Part shown: positions 26,946-37,389 of the stretch, in pieces
How positions within the stretch are numbered: the stretch's first letter is position 1
Layout of the letters: every line of letters starts with the position of its first letter
Assembly (NCBI GenBank): GCA_026625165.1
Contig: CP112999.1
Coordinates: 2,050,741-2,114,740, forward strand
Reading direction: 5' to 3'
DNA from: Methanoregula sp.
GTDB taxonomy: Archaea > Halobacteriota > Methanomicrobia > Methanomicrobiales > Methanospirillaceae
DNA length: 64,000 nucleotides
Position numbers and translations under genes: made by a program
The notes under the pieces: model-generated
Databases searched by the model: none
Told to the model about the DNA's origin: nothing
The model's input: the letters and a program-made list of their open reading frames with translations, nothing else

Positions 26946-28874
26946 TCAGATGATGAAGTTAAACGTGATGATCGATACGAAGAGAAGAACACACGAATGT
27001 TTGACACCGGCAGCAACGGATCCCTCACCCATCTGTCCGGCGATCATGCCCGAAAAGATTGCCTGCATCAGGCATGTATGGAAGAGCAGGCGCCCGAACG
27101 TCTGGATCGGGATTGTGCTTATAGCGGAAAAGGATCCTGCACTTGCAAGTTTTCCCAGTGAGACATTGGCAAGGACTGGAAGGAACTGTGTGGTGAGCAC
27201 GGCAACAACTGCCAGAAAGACAAAAAACGAGAGGTAAATGATTGCCGTGTAGATGAACATCTCCGTGGACCGTTCCCTTCTCAGGACTTCAGTCATTTTC
27301 GAATCAGAGGATGCAATTGAGAGCACCTCCCCGATCGATCCACTCATCTCGGATGCCTTCGTGATCAGCGTGACAGTTCGGGCTATGGAGGGGGTCCTGA
27401 CCCGTTCTTCAAAACGCATCAGCGCCTCGGTAAAGTTTGCCCCCCAGTCCATATCCTGTTTGATCCGCCGTATCTCATAGGAGAGCAGGCCAAGGTTGGT
27501 ATTGACCATGATCGCTATCGCCTGTGCAATGGTAAGTCCCACCTGGTTGATCCCCGCCATCCGCTCGAGGAAGTCGGGGATAAGCGATTCGATGCCAGTT
27601 ACCTTCCGTGCCCACACCTCGTAAAAAACCGCATAGGGAATGAGCACGATTAAAAGTGCCAGTACGATATGGTCATCAACCACATCGATAAGAATCTCAA
27701 TATCGGAATATCGGGGAATGGATATGAGCATCGTCACGACATAAATGAGGGCAATGGGGACGGTAATATAGAACGTGTGGTTGATGTTGCGTACAAAGCT
27801 ATCGAACGGGTGTTTGAGAAGGTGGGTAAAATTCCTTATCTTGTCATAATGGGCAAGCTGGGCAAAGAGCGACGCCTCCCCCCCGCGCTTCACAATCCGG
27901 ACATCTGCGTACTCTTCGAGCACCTTGGTCTTCACATACCGCTCACTTTTCTCGGCTTTCACCGAGATCATATCAAGGAGCAAAATGAAGATGAGCGAGC
28001 CGATAGGTATGAGGGCATATGTGACCATGGAGAGCTGGACAACGGCACCGCCACCAATCATCCCCATGACAACCATGATGATGATCAAAAAGAGCGGCCC
28101 GGCAACAAATATGGTAACATACGATTCTGCAACAATAGAAAGGAAATTTAAGAACTGTTTCTGCTCAAAGCGTGCTTCGTCCTGGTAGAGCCGCACCCTC
28201 ATCGACATGAACTCGGACATATCCCCGCCGCTCTCTATCACCGACAGGAGGTCTTCAAGAAAATTTTTAAGTTTCTCCGAGGGAGTGGTCTCAGAGAGGT
28301 GACGGATTGCGGAGACCATGTCATAGCCAAAGAAATCGGCGTCCCGGACGATCTGCCGGAACTCCAGTGCAACCTCACCGTAAATATTGGAGTTTTCTGA
28401 GAGTGAGCGGAAGATGACCATCAGCTGGGCGCCGCCGCGGCGCATCGAATACATATAGGCGACCGCGTTATGCAGCGTGAGGTTGATCCGGATAGACCGG
28501 TTCCTCTTCTCAATGTGCGGGAACTTAAGCAGGCTTGCATAGGCAACATAGGTACCTGCTGCAAAACAGATCACGACCGTGAGTACCTGAATGTACTGGC
28601 CAAAAGCAGCAGTGTAAAAAAATTCCGGCAGCTGAAGATTGAAAACATTGTACAGACCCACATTGCCGCTTCTGAGAAAAAGGACTATTGAACCTCCGAA
28701 GAAAAAACCGAACAGGGCGAGAAGGAGCCCGCAGAGGACTGCGATGTTCACTGACCTCCAGAGGTATTGCTCTACTGTCATGCCCATGCGTGCAGAGATC
28801 ATATCAACGTGAAGGTTTTGATATCTGACTGAGTCCCTGCGGATCCGATCCCGGAGGTAGTAACGAAGGTTCAT
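26946..28874 (-). CDS. FlaJ/TadC-type membrane platform protein
   Basis: A 642-residue protein with two type II secretion F-like domains, each followed by hydrophobic segments, the architecture of archaeal FlaJ-like platforms. About nine membrane segments cluster near residues 40-130, 245-300, 375-425 and 545-640. The family pattern GGD(M/W)xEF-like 'IESGGDMSEF' appears in the first F domain and a second, weaker copy around residue 480. It overlaps the GspE-type ATPase gene by 4 nt, so the two form a unit that would assemble a type IV pilus-like filament. No pilin or prepilin peptidase lies nearby. Confidence 0.85.
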   Translation of the reverse strand: MNLRYYLRDRIRRDSVRYQNLHVDMISARMGMTVEQYLWRSVNIAVLCGLLLALFGFFFGGSIVLFLRSGNVGLYNVFNLQLPEFFYTAAFGQYIQVLTVVICFAAGTYVAYASLLKFPHIEKRNRSIRINLTLHNAVAYMYSMRRGGAQLMVIFRSLSENSNIYGEVALEFRQIVRDADFFGYDMVSAIRHLSETTPSEKLKNFLEDLLSVIESGGDMSEFMSMRVRLYQDEARFEQKQFLNFLSIVAESYVTIFVAGPLFLIIIMVVMGMIGGGAVVQLSMVTYALIPIGSLIFILLLDMISVKAEKSERYVKTKVLEEYADVRIVKRGGEASLFAQLAHYDKIRNFTHLLKHPFDSFVRNINHTFYITVPIALIYVVTMLISIPRYSDIEILIDVVDDHIVLALLIVLIPYAVFYEVWARKVTGIESLIPDFLERMAGINQVGLTIAQAIAIMVNTNLGLLSYEIRRIKQDMDWGANFTEALMRFEERVRTPSIARTVTLITKASEMSGSIGEVLSIASSDSKMTEVLRRERSTEMFIYTAIIYLSFFVFLAVVAVLTTQFLPVLANVSLGKLASAGSFSAISTIPIQTFGRLLFHTCLMQAIFSGMIAGQMGEGSVAAGVKHSCVLLFVSIITFNFII

Positions 28875-30601
28875 TGGGATACCTTGCGGAGGTCAGAAAG
28901 GTTGTCGAGAACCCGTTGCCGGTCGATATGGAAAAGGTGGAAGAGCGATGCAACAGTGATATAATCATAGATACCCTGCTTCTGCATCGCATCGAGGATC
29001 TGCCGCCGGATCCTGATCTCGGACTCGACCTGATCCCGCGACCACCCGCGCCGTTCGGCGATTTCGGCATAGATCTGGGATCTACCGGTATAGGCGTACC
29101 GGTCGTGAACCGGATCATAGACAAAGACATTGTTCACCCTGAGGTTGCCGGTTGATGGATCAAGCCCCGCAATCTCCACGATCTCCTGAGCGCGGCGGAC
29201 CCGTTCGGTCCCCCGGTAGATGAGCCCCTGGACACTGATGATGTTGAGAGCCTGTACCATATTCCGGGGCACATTCAGCGGTTCTGATTCGAGCCGATGG
29301 ATGGCGGCATCGACACTCCCCGCATGCATGGTCGAAAAGGTCGTGTGCCCGGTGTTCATCGCCTGAAAGAGCGTCTGGGCTTCCTGCCCTCTCACTTCTC
29401 CGACAAGGATGTACTCCGGCCGCTGGCGCATCGCAGCCCGCAGGAGGTCAAACATGTCGATTGCAGAACCTCCCTCCATCAGTGCCGGGCGTGTCACGCT
29501 TGCGATCCAGTTCTCATGATAGAGGGTGATCTCACGTGTATCCTCGATACTCACCACCTTTGCCACCGGGGGGATGAACATGGAGACTGCATTAAGGGAT
29601 GTTGTCTTTCCGGATGCCGTACCCCCAATGAAAAGCAGGCTTTTATTATTCTCGATGGCAAGCCAGAAATAGACCAGCTCGTCGACATTGAATGTCCCGT
29701 AGTCCAGAAGTTCAATCGGCGAATAGGGCTCCTCCCGGAATTTACGTATAGTAAAGGAAGTCCCGCGTGTGGTAACCTCGGTGCCCAGCGTCAGGTTAAG
29801 TCGCGATCCTTCCGGCAGGGTTGCATCCAGCATCGGAGAGCCGGTCGAAATATGCTTGCCGGATCTCTGGGCAAGGGTGATCGCAAGCGAGTTTAGCACG
29901 TCGGACTCAAAGGCAATATTCGTCTTGATGTTCCGGTATTTCCGATGGTAAAGAAAAAGGGGGATATCGTTACCATCACAGGATATGTCCTCCAGCTGAG
30001 GGTCCTTCATGAGTGCATCGATGCGTGACCAGCCGATGAAGTTCCGAAGCAGGTAGTACTGGAGCTTAAACAGGGTGACTGGATCAAGGGTGAGCCCGTA
30101 TTCATTCAACAGGGCGTACATCTTGTCAAACAGGATCTTTTTTCGATCCTTTTGGATCTCGTCAGTCGAGAGAATCAGGACATCCCGGAGATCTTCATGA
30201 ATTCGTTCAAGGAGCTCGCGTTCGAACTCAGAGAGGGTGGGTTCAAACAACAGGTACTCGTTCTGATTGGTCTTCCGGTTCAGCGTGATGAAGATGAGCG
30301 ATCGCCCTTTCTCTACCCAGTACTGCTCGAGGAGCTCGTGCCATTCAGGAATATGTGCATCGACAAGGGACCCATGCTTTTCAACATCATATTCTTCGTA
30401 TTCCTGTTTTTCCCTGCGCTGTAAAAGGGAGGTAAGGGCATCGGGAATTTTAAGGCCGGGTTTTTTTGCAGGAAGGGTATCATCTTCTGTTACCAGTGCG
30501 GGGTGAAGATCTGGTTTTGCCTGTACCGGTTCTTCTGTTTCTGGTTTTTTTTGCAATGATTTTGACTTTGACAATTTATTGATGAGATCCTTGACCTGCA
30601 T
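28871..30601 (-). CDS. Type IV filament secretion ATPase (GspE/FlaI family)
   Basis: A 576-residue motor ATPase. ATG 30601 is chosen; the frame upstream of it is low-quality and overlaps the divergent promoter. After a Lys/Pro-rich tail (1-60) and N-terminal domain comes the RecA-like core: Walker A GGTASGKT (about 325-332), the Asp box near VVSIEDTREI, Walker B LLRAAMRQRPEYILVGEVRG, and the His box TGHTTFSTMHA. It would power the platform protein encoded just downstream. It resembles archaellum FlaI, but the set lacks the usual fla genes, so a pilus or secretion filament is more likely. Confidence 0.9.
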   Translation of the reverse strand: MQVKDLINKLSKSKSLQKKPETEEPVQAKPDLHPALVTEDDTLPAKKPGLKIPDALTSLLQRREKQEYEEYDVEKHGSLVDAHIPEWHELLEQYWVEKGRSLIFITLNRKTNQNEYLLFEPTLSEFERELLERIHEDLRDVLILSTDEIQKDRKKILFDKMYALLNEYGLTLDPVTLFKLQYYLLRNFIGWSRIDALMKDPQLEDISCDGNDIPLFLYHRKYRNIKTNIAFESDVLNSLAITLAQRSGKHISTGSPMLDATLPEGSRLNLTLGTEVTTRGTSFTIRKFREEPYSPIELLDYGTFNVDELVYFWLAIENNKSLLFIGGTASGKTTSLNAVSMFIPPVAKVVSIEDTREITLYHENWIASVTRPALMEGGSAIDMFDLLRAAMRQRPEYILVGEVRGQEAQTLFQAMNTGHTTFSTMHAGSVDAAIHRLESEPLNVPRNMVQALNIISVQGLIYRGTERVRRAQEIVEIAGLDPSTGNLRVNNVFVYDPVHDRYAYTGRSQIYAEIAERRGWSRDQVESEIRIRRQILDAMQKQGIYDYITVASLFHLFHIDRQRVLDNLSDLRKVSQ

Positions 30602-30813
30602 ATAACCTGCCCCCGCCGCCCTGCTTCTCCGTGATACTATCGAATTACTGTAGGAGAATGATTCTATATAAGTATGTGGTGAACACCTGCCCCAAAAAAG
30701 CCCGGTTTTGTCGCAGCGGCATTTCCCTGACAATTTTTATACCGGCAGATATCTTTATCATAAATCGTCAAGAGAGTCAATTGTCAGATATACTGGGAGT
30801 GAAACGGGTTTTT

Positions 30814-31641
30814 ATGGCACAGCAAGCCCAACAGAAGATGCCCACCGGCATATCGTCACTGGATCCAATAATTGATGGGGGAGTCCCCATGGGCTCTGTC
30901 ATTCTCCTGCTTGGTGATATCGGCGGGGGCAATTATGAGTTTGTGTACAGCTCGATAGTCAATACCCTCAACTCGGTGAGTCCGGTGGCTGATACCGGGG
31001 CGCACCACACACCCCAGATCAATTACACTACCTTCACACGCACCAGTGATGATGTAAAACAGGAGATAGCCAAATCGTTTCCGATGGAGGACGCTACCAA
31101 ATTAAAGGAGAAGATCCGGTTTGACGATCTTTCCGAGATCTATTTCGAGAACAGCGTAGTACCTGATGACTGGTATAGCCACGGGGATATCATAACACGG
31201 CTCCAGAAACGTGCCGACCATGCGGGTGTCCTTGCCCAACTATCCACGTCATTAAATACTGCCGAACCCAACAGCCTGATTGTCATCGATTCCATCACCG
31301 ATATCGCCACCCAGTGCACGAGCCCCCATCTCTGGCATAACCTTACCGGGCTCCTGCGGGGGCTCCAGCGGATATCCAAGCAGCGCAACCTGACGGTCTA
31401 TCTGCTGCTCACCCGGGGGATCCTCAAAGAAGAGGAGGAACGGGAAATTGCTGATATCGTTGATGCAGTCCTGCTCTTCCGGTGGGAGGAATCGAGCGGG
31501 GCACGCAGACAGCGGGTGATGTATTTCGAAAAATTCCGCGGGGTGATGACTCATCTTGAGGAGCGGGACCTTGTGAAATTCGCTGTACGAATATCGAAGT
31601 CCGGTGGATTTGAAGTTAGCAACATCCGGGTGGTCATATGA
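30814..31641 (+). CDS. RecA/KaiC-superfamily protein with degenerate Walker A (FlaH-like)
   Basis: A 275-residue RecA-fold protein starting at ATG 30814 (an in-frame GTG at 30799 and a longer open frame exist). The P-loop position reads GDIGGGNY (34-41), without the Lys-Thr/Ser pair needed to hold phosphates. The Walker B strand SLIVIDSITDIATQ remains. It may thus bind nucleotide weakly or not at all and act as a regulatory partner. It overlaps a KaiC-like gene with a perfect P-loop by 4 nt and is divergent from the FlaI/FlaJ-like pair. Confidence 0.75.
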   Translation: MAQQAQQKMPTGISSLDPIIDGGVPMGSVILLLGDIGGGNYEFVYSSIVNTLNSVSPVADTGAHHTPQINYTTFTRTSDDVKQEIAKSFPMEDATKLKEKIRFDDLSEIYFENSVVPDDWYSHGDIITRLQKRADHAGVLAQLSTSLNTAEPNSLIVIDSITDIATQCTSPHLWHNLTGLLRGLQRISKQRNLTVYLLLTRGILKEEEEREIADIVDAVLLFRWEESSGARRQRVMYFEKFRGVMTHLEERDLVKFAVRISKSGGFEVSNIRVVI

Positions 31642-32336
31642 GCGATGAGCGGATGAAAGTCGGGATCATCGGGCTGGATGATATGCTGGGCGGCGGGCTC
31701 ATCCCCGGGAGCATCTGTGCCATTATCGGGACATATGGTACCGGCAAGACGACGTTTGCACTCCAGTTTATCTGGGAGGGATTAAAAAAAGGCGAGCATA
31801 TCATCTATATCAGCCTTGAGGAGCGGGAGGAACGGATCTTTGAATACATGCTCCAGAAGGGCTGGGATATCAAACCGTTCATGAACAAGTCCCTTTTTGT
31901 TCTAAAACTCGACCCCACAGATTTCAACCTCGCCAACAACAGGATCAAGAACGAACTCCCCCGCCTGATCAAGCAGGTGAACGCATATCGTGTTGTCATT
32001 GACCCAATCTCGCTGTTTGAGGATCTCTTTGACTCGGATTCGATCCGGCGCCAGGAGATGTTCCGGTTTGTTGAGAGCATGCGGGACCAGAAATGCACCA
32101 TTATGATGACATCTGAAACCGACAAGGACAACCCTTTTTCCAGCCGTCATGCCCTCATTGAGTACCTTGCTGATACAGTAATCCTGCTCCGGTATGTCAG
32201 GCCATCTGACCTCACCGACGTCCATCTTGCCCTTGAAGTCGTGAAGATGCGCATGTCAGCACATTCCCGCGAGATCAAGCCCTACGAGATCCAGCAGGAC
32301 CAGGTACTCGTGTATTCAGAAGCCAATGTGTTCTAG
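31638..32336 (+). CDS. Single-domain KaiC-like ATPase
   Basis: A 232-residue RecA-superfamily ATPase with a canonical Walker A GTYGTGKT (31-38), a Walker B strand YRVVIDPISLFEDL (about 118-131) and a catalytic-Glu segment ISLEEREE. It is close to archaeal KaiC/FlaH-type proteins, which sense or regulate by ATP binding and self-assembly. Together with the degenerate paralogue upstream it could form a mixed ring that regulates the neighbouring filament ATPase, as FlaH does with FlaI in the archaellum; that link is inference. Confidence 0.82.
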   Translation: MSDERMKVGIIGLDDMLGGGLIPGSICAIIGTYGTGKTTFALQFIWEGLKKGEHIIYISLEEREERIFEYMLQKGWDIKPFMNKSLFVLKLDPTDFNLANNRIKNELPRLIKQVNAYRVVIDPISLFEDLFDSDSIRRQEMFRFVESMRDQKCTIMMTSETDKDNPFSSRHALIEYLADTVILLRYVRPSDLTDVHLALEVVKMRMSAHSREIKPYEIQQDQVLVYSEANVF

Positions 32337-32383
32337 AGTGCCTGCACTACGTCAATAAAATTTTTTTAGTGTCTGATCTGGTG

Positions 32384-32647
32384 TCAGACGTTGATCCCCA
32401 GAATCGATAACAGGACGAGGATCACGACACCTGGCAGGCCACCCACCACACAGATCAGGAGCGTTGCGAGGCTGTAGCCAAGGTCGGGTTTTCCGATCCA
32501 GTTCATGACATGGAAGAAGTTTAGGATAACCAAAAAAATAAGCCCGAGAATTGCGTTTATCAGCAGGACGGAGAGCTTCTTGACAAGATAGTATGCGATG
32601 GCGACCACCGCGACAATGACCATTATGGTGATGAGGATTGCACTCAT
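32384..32647 (-). CDS. BofA-like small membrane protein
   Basis: An 87-residue protein with three hydrophobic segments and the KLSVLLINAILGLIFLVILNFF then GGLPGVVILVLL pattern of the BofA family. In Bacillus BofA holds an intramembrane protease in check during sporulation; the archaeal homologues have no known role. It is the last gene of a block with lonB, tldD and pmbA-like genes, and starts 2 nt after the pmbA-like stop. Its linkage to proteolysis genes, including a rhomboid elsewhere in the window, is suggestive only. Confidence 0.75.
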   Translation of the reverse strand: MSAILITIMVIVAVVAIAYYLVKKLSVLLINAILGLIFLVILNFFHVMNWIGKPDLGYSLATLLICVVGGLPGVVILVLLSILGINV

Positions 32648-32649
32648 GC

Positions 32650-33933
32650 TTATTTACCAATGATCCGCTGGGAAATTAATCTTATCGACGGCAATACGAG
32701 CGATCCGATCTGGCGCACTTCTTCTGATATCCCGCCGATCTCTGTATGCATTGAAAAGATGTTACCGGCAAGCATCGCACTGCGGATAGGGGCCTGGAAC
32801 TTGCCATCCTCCATCCGGAACGAGTTTGAAATTTCCACGGAAAAGTCCCCGCTCATCGGGTTTGCCGTGTGGGCCCCTACAACACTATGGACATAGATTA
32901 CGGGTTCATCCGTAACATCTGTTCTGGGCCCGTCAACAATGAGATTATGGTGCCCGATTCCCGTCCCGCCATGAGCCCCGCTCCGCAGTGCGCTCGCAGT
33001 ACTCTCTTTTCCGTACCGGTATGCGGTACGAAGGTCGTACGCAAACGAGGCGAGGATACCTTCCCTGACAAAATCAATCCGTCGGGTCGGCATCCCCTCG
33101 GCATCCCAGAGCCTGCTCCCCAGCCCCTTTTTCCGGAAAGGGTCGTCATACATGGAGAACTGCGGGTCGATGACAGGTTCTCCAAGCCGGTTGGCAAGGT
33201 GTGAGCGCCCTGCATGCACGTTCTTTCCGGAGAGAGCTGGGATAAATGCCGCACCCAGAAGCTCGGCATAGGCAATCGGGGAGAGCAGGACGTCATATTC
33301 TCCGGTCTCAATATCGGTCCCCCCAGCAGATTGGGAAGCAAAAAACGCAGCTCTTTCCCCTACGGAATACGGGTCGATATCGTTGAAGCAGGACTGGGCA
33401 AACTCAGAGCCTGTGGACTGGCCCTTAATCGCTTCCAGCGAAATTGACACCCCGGTATGCCGGTGCGTATATCGTACCCCGTTGCTATTGGCAACCGTCT
33501 CATTCATTGATGAGATCGTTGCTGAACCTGATGTGACATCTGCGGGATGCTCGGCAGCACCATCAAGCATCTGTTCAAGTAATCCATATGCCGTATCGGG
33601 GCTGACCGACATTGTGGGATCATAGCAAAATGTCGCATCGGGAAACTCATAGCGCGGGGGGAGTCCGCCCCATTGCTGTGGTGAGGCAAGTTTTCCGCTT
33701 GCGATCGCTGCATCGAGGCACTCCTGCCACTGCCCGGGATCCTGGGTCGTTGACGACCCGATCCGCCCCCTATCAATCGTCCGTATGCCGAACCCACATT
33801 CATCTGACCGGATCGCAATACTGACGTTTTTACGTTTCAGGTCAGCCGAGATTGCAGTCCCTTCGCCGTAGAAAACCTCAACCTCTTCAACCCGTCGTGA
33901 CCCCTCTCTCAGGATCTGGTCAATCCATGCCAC
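32650..33933 (-). CDS. pmbA: PmbA/TldE-like member of the TldD/PmbA family
   Basis: About 427 residues. TldD and TldE (PmbA) form a heterodimeric metalloprotease in bacteria, where TldE is the inactive partner. Here the HExxxH motif is absent, as expected for PmbA. The C-terminal half has the family's GxxxHAGRSxLxxxLG and YDLRTAYRYGKESTASA elements. I choose GTG 33933 (then AWIDQIL); the frame runs on to 33966, within tldD. The start overlaps the tldD stop by 14 nt. Confidence 0.88.
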   Translation of the reverse strand: MAWIDQILREGSRRVEEVEVFYGEGTAISADLKRKNVSIAIRSDECGFGIRTIDRGRIGSSTTQDPGQWQECLDAAIASGKLASPQQWGGLPPRYEFPDATFCYDPTMSVSPDTAYGLLEQMLDGAAEHPADVTSGSATISSMNETVANSNGVRYTHRHTGVSISLEAIKGQSTGSEFAQSCFNDIDPYSVGERAAFFASQSAGGTDIETGEYDVLLSPIAYAELLGAAFIPALSGKNVHAGRSHLANRLGEPVIDPQFSMYDDPFRKKGLGSRLWDAEGMPTRRIDFVREGILASFAYDLRTAYRYGKESTASALRSGAHGGTGIGHHNLIVDGPRTDVTDEPVIYVHSVVGAHTANPMSGDFSVEISNSFRMEDGKFQAPIRSAMLAGNIFSMHTEIGGISEEVRQIGSLVLPSIRLISQRIIGK

Positions 33934-35260
33934 TGCCACCAACCACCGCGTTATCGAGCAGGACATGCGGTGCCCCGTCGCTTACTGGTACACTCTGTCC
34001 ACCTTTGCCGCAGTACCCCGGATGCATTGCCCTGTCATCTGCACACAAAAGGATGTCGTGCAGTGTTGAGAGGATATCTCCGGATAGCGATACGTCCCGC
34101 ACCATCTTTGTGCACTCACCTTTCTCGATCAGGTAGCCATACTCTGCATTGAACTGGAAGACACCACGGCCCGGGTCGACCTGTCCTCCCCGCGAACCCT
34201 TTAGCAGGATGCCGTTTTTGCATACCTCCATAATCTCTTCGCGTGTCGAATCCCCGTTCTCGATATAGGTGTTGCTCATCCGGACAAGCGGGGGTTCTGC
34301 CCCCAAAGCCCGTGCATGCCCCGCGATGCCGTTTCCTACAGCAGCAAGTGTCTCCCGGCTGTGCAGGAACGCGTTGACCACCCCCTTTTTGATGATTTCA
34401 GTACGCCGGACGGCAACACCTTCCGCATCAAACGGCTCAAATCCGAACTCGGGAAGTGACGGGTCATCAACGATAGTCAGCCGGTTATTGCTGATGCTCT
34501 CGCCTGTCTTGTGTGCAAGGACGGAATTGCCCTCCTGAACAAGGTCCCCTTCGCTCGCGTGCCCCACAGCTTCGTGGGCGAAAACACCGGCAAGCTCCGG
34601 GTCCAGAACCGCACGCATTCTTCCACCCTTTGCGTGCCCGGCACCAAGGAGTGAAACAGCAACTTCTGCTGCATTCCTGCCGAATTCCTGCCGGTGCCGT
34701 AAATCAAACCCGCGGATGGAGTGATTCCGCTCATAACCCATCTGCATGGTTCCATTGCGCGATGCAACGGCAAGCACATTGAACCCCGACCGGCAGATCT
34801 CATATGAGAATTCGTGCCCGGAGCTGTCTGAGAATGTTACCTGCTCTGACCGTTCGATGTAATTTGCCCGTCGACTGACCACTTCCGAGAGTGCCGCTGC
34901 CCGTTCAATCTCCGCGAGAAGTGAGGTCTTTTCCTCAATACTTACCTTTCGGGGGTCTTCCTTCATCACCGGAACCTTAAGGGCTTTTTGGGCTGCATCA
35001 TGCAGTTTCACATCCTGCCGGGTTATCGCTGCGAGTTTTACGGCGGAGTCAAGCAGTTTGTTGAATTTTTTATTTGGCACTGGTGTAAAATTGTCGATCT
35101 GGAGAATGCCCCAGCCACGGGGGCCAAGCACCCGGAGAATTGCGCGGTTGAAAAATGAAGTTCCGGCAGATTCCACATTGCCATTGTCAATGTCAATAAG
35201 CGTTGACTGGCCTGTTACATGCCGCAGGTCATAATACCTGATTCCCGTTGGCTCACTCAT
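33920..35260 (-). CDS. tldD: TldD metalloprotease subunit
   Basis: A 446-residue TldD-family zinc metalloprotease. The metal site is [13 protein letters not shown] (HExxxH) near residue 230, with a downstream Cys/His-bearing segment [13 protein letters not shown] that may provide the third ligand. In bacteria TldD/TldE trims unfolded peptides and matures microcin and CcdA-type substrates. The start overlaps the lonB stop by 4 nt. Confidence 0.92.
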   Translation of the reverse strand: MSEPTGIRYYDLRHVTGQSTLIDIDNGNVESAGTSFFNRAILRVLGPRGWGILQIDNFTPVPNKKFNKLLDSAVKLAAITRQDVKLHDAAQKALKVPVMKEDPRKVSIEEKTSLLAEIERAAALSEVVSRRANYIERSEQVTFSDSSGHEFSYEICRSGFNVLAVASRNGTMQMGYERNHSIRGFDLRHRQEFGRNAAEVAVSLLGAGHAKGGRMRAVLDPELAGVFAHEAVGHASEGDLVQEGNSVLAHKTGESISNNRLTIVDDPSLPEFGFEPFDAEGVAVRRTEIIKKGVVNAFLHSRETLAAVGNGIAGHARALGAEPPLVRMSNTYIENGDSTREEIMEVCKNGILLKGSRGGQVDPGRGVFQFNAEYGYLIEKGECTKMVRDVSLSGDILSTLHDILLCADDRAMHPGYCGKGGQSVPVSDGAPHVLLDNAVVGGSGMD

Positions 35261-37200
35261 GCGAGAGTCTGGTTGATGACGGGTGCGTCAACAAGCGCTT
35301 CGGTGGAGCGCATCGCCATCTTCTTGAGCTTGGAGAGGAACCCTTCGGTATTCTGCGGGACAAGCGCGTATTTTAAGACGTCATTAATGGTGTCCACCGG
35401 AATGACGGTAACCAGCGGGCGGTACCTCTCCTCAATCAGCACATCACCAATATTCATACGGGGGATAAGGATAGTTTTTATTCCCGCTTTTGCGGCTGCT
35501 TCGATCTTGAATGTTACTCCTCCAACAGGTAATACATCACCGCGTACAGAAAGTGATCCGGTCATCGCGACATCCTGCCTGACCGGAATCCCATCGATCG
35601 CGCTGATAACAGCAGTAGCAATACTGATCGAAGCGGAATCTCCTTCCGCCATATAAGTGCCGATAAACTGGATGTGGACATCCATGTTCTTGATGTCCTT
35701 TCCTGTGAACTTCTTAATCAAGGCACTAACATTCTTTATCGATTGCTGAACGATCGACCCTTCATCTGTTAGTGAAGGTTCTTTGCGTTTCTCCATAATG
35801 CCGGTGGCAATGATGTGTCCACTTTCTCCCTGTGCCGGGGTGACTTCTGCCATTATAGGAAGTACCGAACCTGAATCGCTTCCCATAACAGCCAGCCCGT
35901 TTACCCTGCCAATTCTTGTCCCTTCTACAACGGTGAGCTCATATTCCCGGCTCCTGCGGATATAATCATCCGAAACCTGATCCTCAATGGATCTGGCTGT
36001 TTCTTTCGCAGAAATCACATGGTCTGCTGTAGCAAACGGTGCATTTTCCTGCCGTGCGATATCCCCCGCCACACGAATCAGACCGCCTATGTCACGGAGC
36101 TTCAGGGTAAGGTGTCCCTTGCGGTTCGATCGCCTGCGTGCTTCACGGATAATCTCATCTATCGCGCTCTTGTCGAAATGAGGGATTTTACCGTCGTTTT
36201 TAACTTCCTGAGCAATAAACCGGATATATTTCCGGCGGTTTTCGTCATTGTCCTCCATACTCTCCGACATGTAGACTTCGTATCCATACCCGCGGATACG
36301 GGAACGCAGTGCCGGGTGCATTCCCTGGACGGCGTCAAGGTTCCCCGCTGCGATCATGATGAACCGGCAGGGAACCGGTTCTGTCCTCACCATCGCACCG
36401 CTCGAACGTTCGCTCTGCCCGGTGATGGGGAACTCTCCCTCCTGAAGCGCCGTTAGTAAACTCTGCTGGGAGTGCTGATCTAACAGGTTTATCTCATCGA
36501 TGAAAAGCACCCCGCCATGTGCACGGTGGATTGCACCTCCTTCGACCCGGTCGTGTGCGGGAGTCTCGAGCCCCCCGCTCTGGAACGGGTCGTGCCGGAC
36601 ATCGCCAAGGAGCGCCCCCGCATGGGATCCTGTTCCATCAATGAAGGGGGCTGTGCTCGTGTTATCATTAAAGACCAGCAATTTGGGCACCATAGCCTCT
36701 TCCCGGGGCGTGCTGTACCGCAGTGCCATAAAAATAAATGCCGCAGCAATGATCCCCATCAGCCACTGGAACGTGATGAATGCATACCCGATGATACCGA
36801 TGATGAGCAGCATCAGGAGAGTATTGCGGAACTGAATCTTGCGCTTTGCCTCTGCCTTATGGGCAGCGACAATCTGTTTTCCCCGGCCCACAGCCACCGT
36901 CCGGATCACCGGGTTGTTGGGGTCGTCAGAGTTGGGGTATACGAGGATATCCTGCAGTTCTTCCTTGGGTAAAAGCTCCGCCATCGCTTTTGCGAGCATG
37001 GATTTTCCGGTGCCGGGGCTGCCAATCATCATGACATGCCGCCGCTGGATCGCTGCCTTCCGTATAACCTCAACCGCATGCTCCTGGCCGATCACCTGGT
37101 CTATCAGTTTGGCAGGAACTTCGATAAGGGATGAAGCGCCAACGGGAGCCTCAGGCACGGTTTTAAAGTCTGTCACTGCGGGAGACGCTGGAGATTCCAT
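35257..37200 (-). CDS. lonB: Archaeal membrane-anchored Lon protease (LonB)
   Basis: A 647-residue ATP-dependent protease. The AAA+ domain has Walker A GSPGTGKS (60-67) and Walker [13 protein letters not shown]. As in other archaeal LonB proteins, two membrane helices (about 126-160) are inserted between the Walker motifs, tethering it to the membrane. The protease domain carries the Ser-Lys dyad S522 (EGDSAS) and K565 (VTFKIEAA), spaced as in E. coli Lon. It starts a block with tldD, pmbA-like and bofA-like genes and is probably its first gene. Confidence 0.96.
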   Translation of the reverse strand: MESPASPAVTDFKTVPEAPVGASSLIEVPAKLIDQVIGQEHAVEVIRKAAIQRRHVMMIGSPGTGKSMLAKAMAELLPKEELQDILVYPNSDDPNNPVIRTVAVGRGKQIVAAHKAEAKRKIQFRNTLLMLLIIGIIGYAFITFQWLMGIIAAAFIFMALRYSTPREEAMVPKLLVFNDNTSTAPFIDGTGSHAGALLGDVRHDPFQSGGLETPAHDRVEGGAIHRAHGGVLFIDEINLLDQHSQQSLLTALQEGEFPITGQSERSSGAMVRTEPVPCRFIMIAAGNLDAVQGMHPALRSRIRGYGYEVYMSESMEDNDENRRKYIRFIAQEVKNDGKIPHFDKSAIDEIIREARRRSNRKGHLTLKLRDIGGLIRVAGDIARQENAPFATADHVISAKETARSIEDQVSDDYIRRSREYELTVVEGTRIGRVNGLAVMGSDSGSVLPIMAEVTPAQGESGHIIATGIMEKRKEPSLTDEGSIVQQSIKNVSALIKKFTGKDIKNMDVHIQFIGTYMAEGDSASISIATAVISAIDGIPVRQDVAMTGSLSVRGDVLPVGGVTFKIEAAAKAGIKTILIPRMNIGDVLIEERYRPLVTVIPVDTINDVLKYALVPQNTEGFLSKLKKMAMRSTEALVDAPVINQTLA

Positions 37201-37389
37201 GGTTTAAATTATCCTTTTATGTGGATTGAGCAACCTATAATGTGTATGATATCATTTAAGTAGTTTCAGCTGATGCCAGAGCGTAACATTTAGTTATCGG
37301 CGGGACGAATCGTTCATTCATAAGGGAAGTGCGCTGGCAGACCCTGTTACAGGCGACCTGCCGGTTTTAGCGGGTTAAAAAGTGATATC

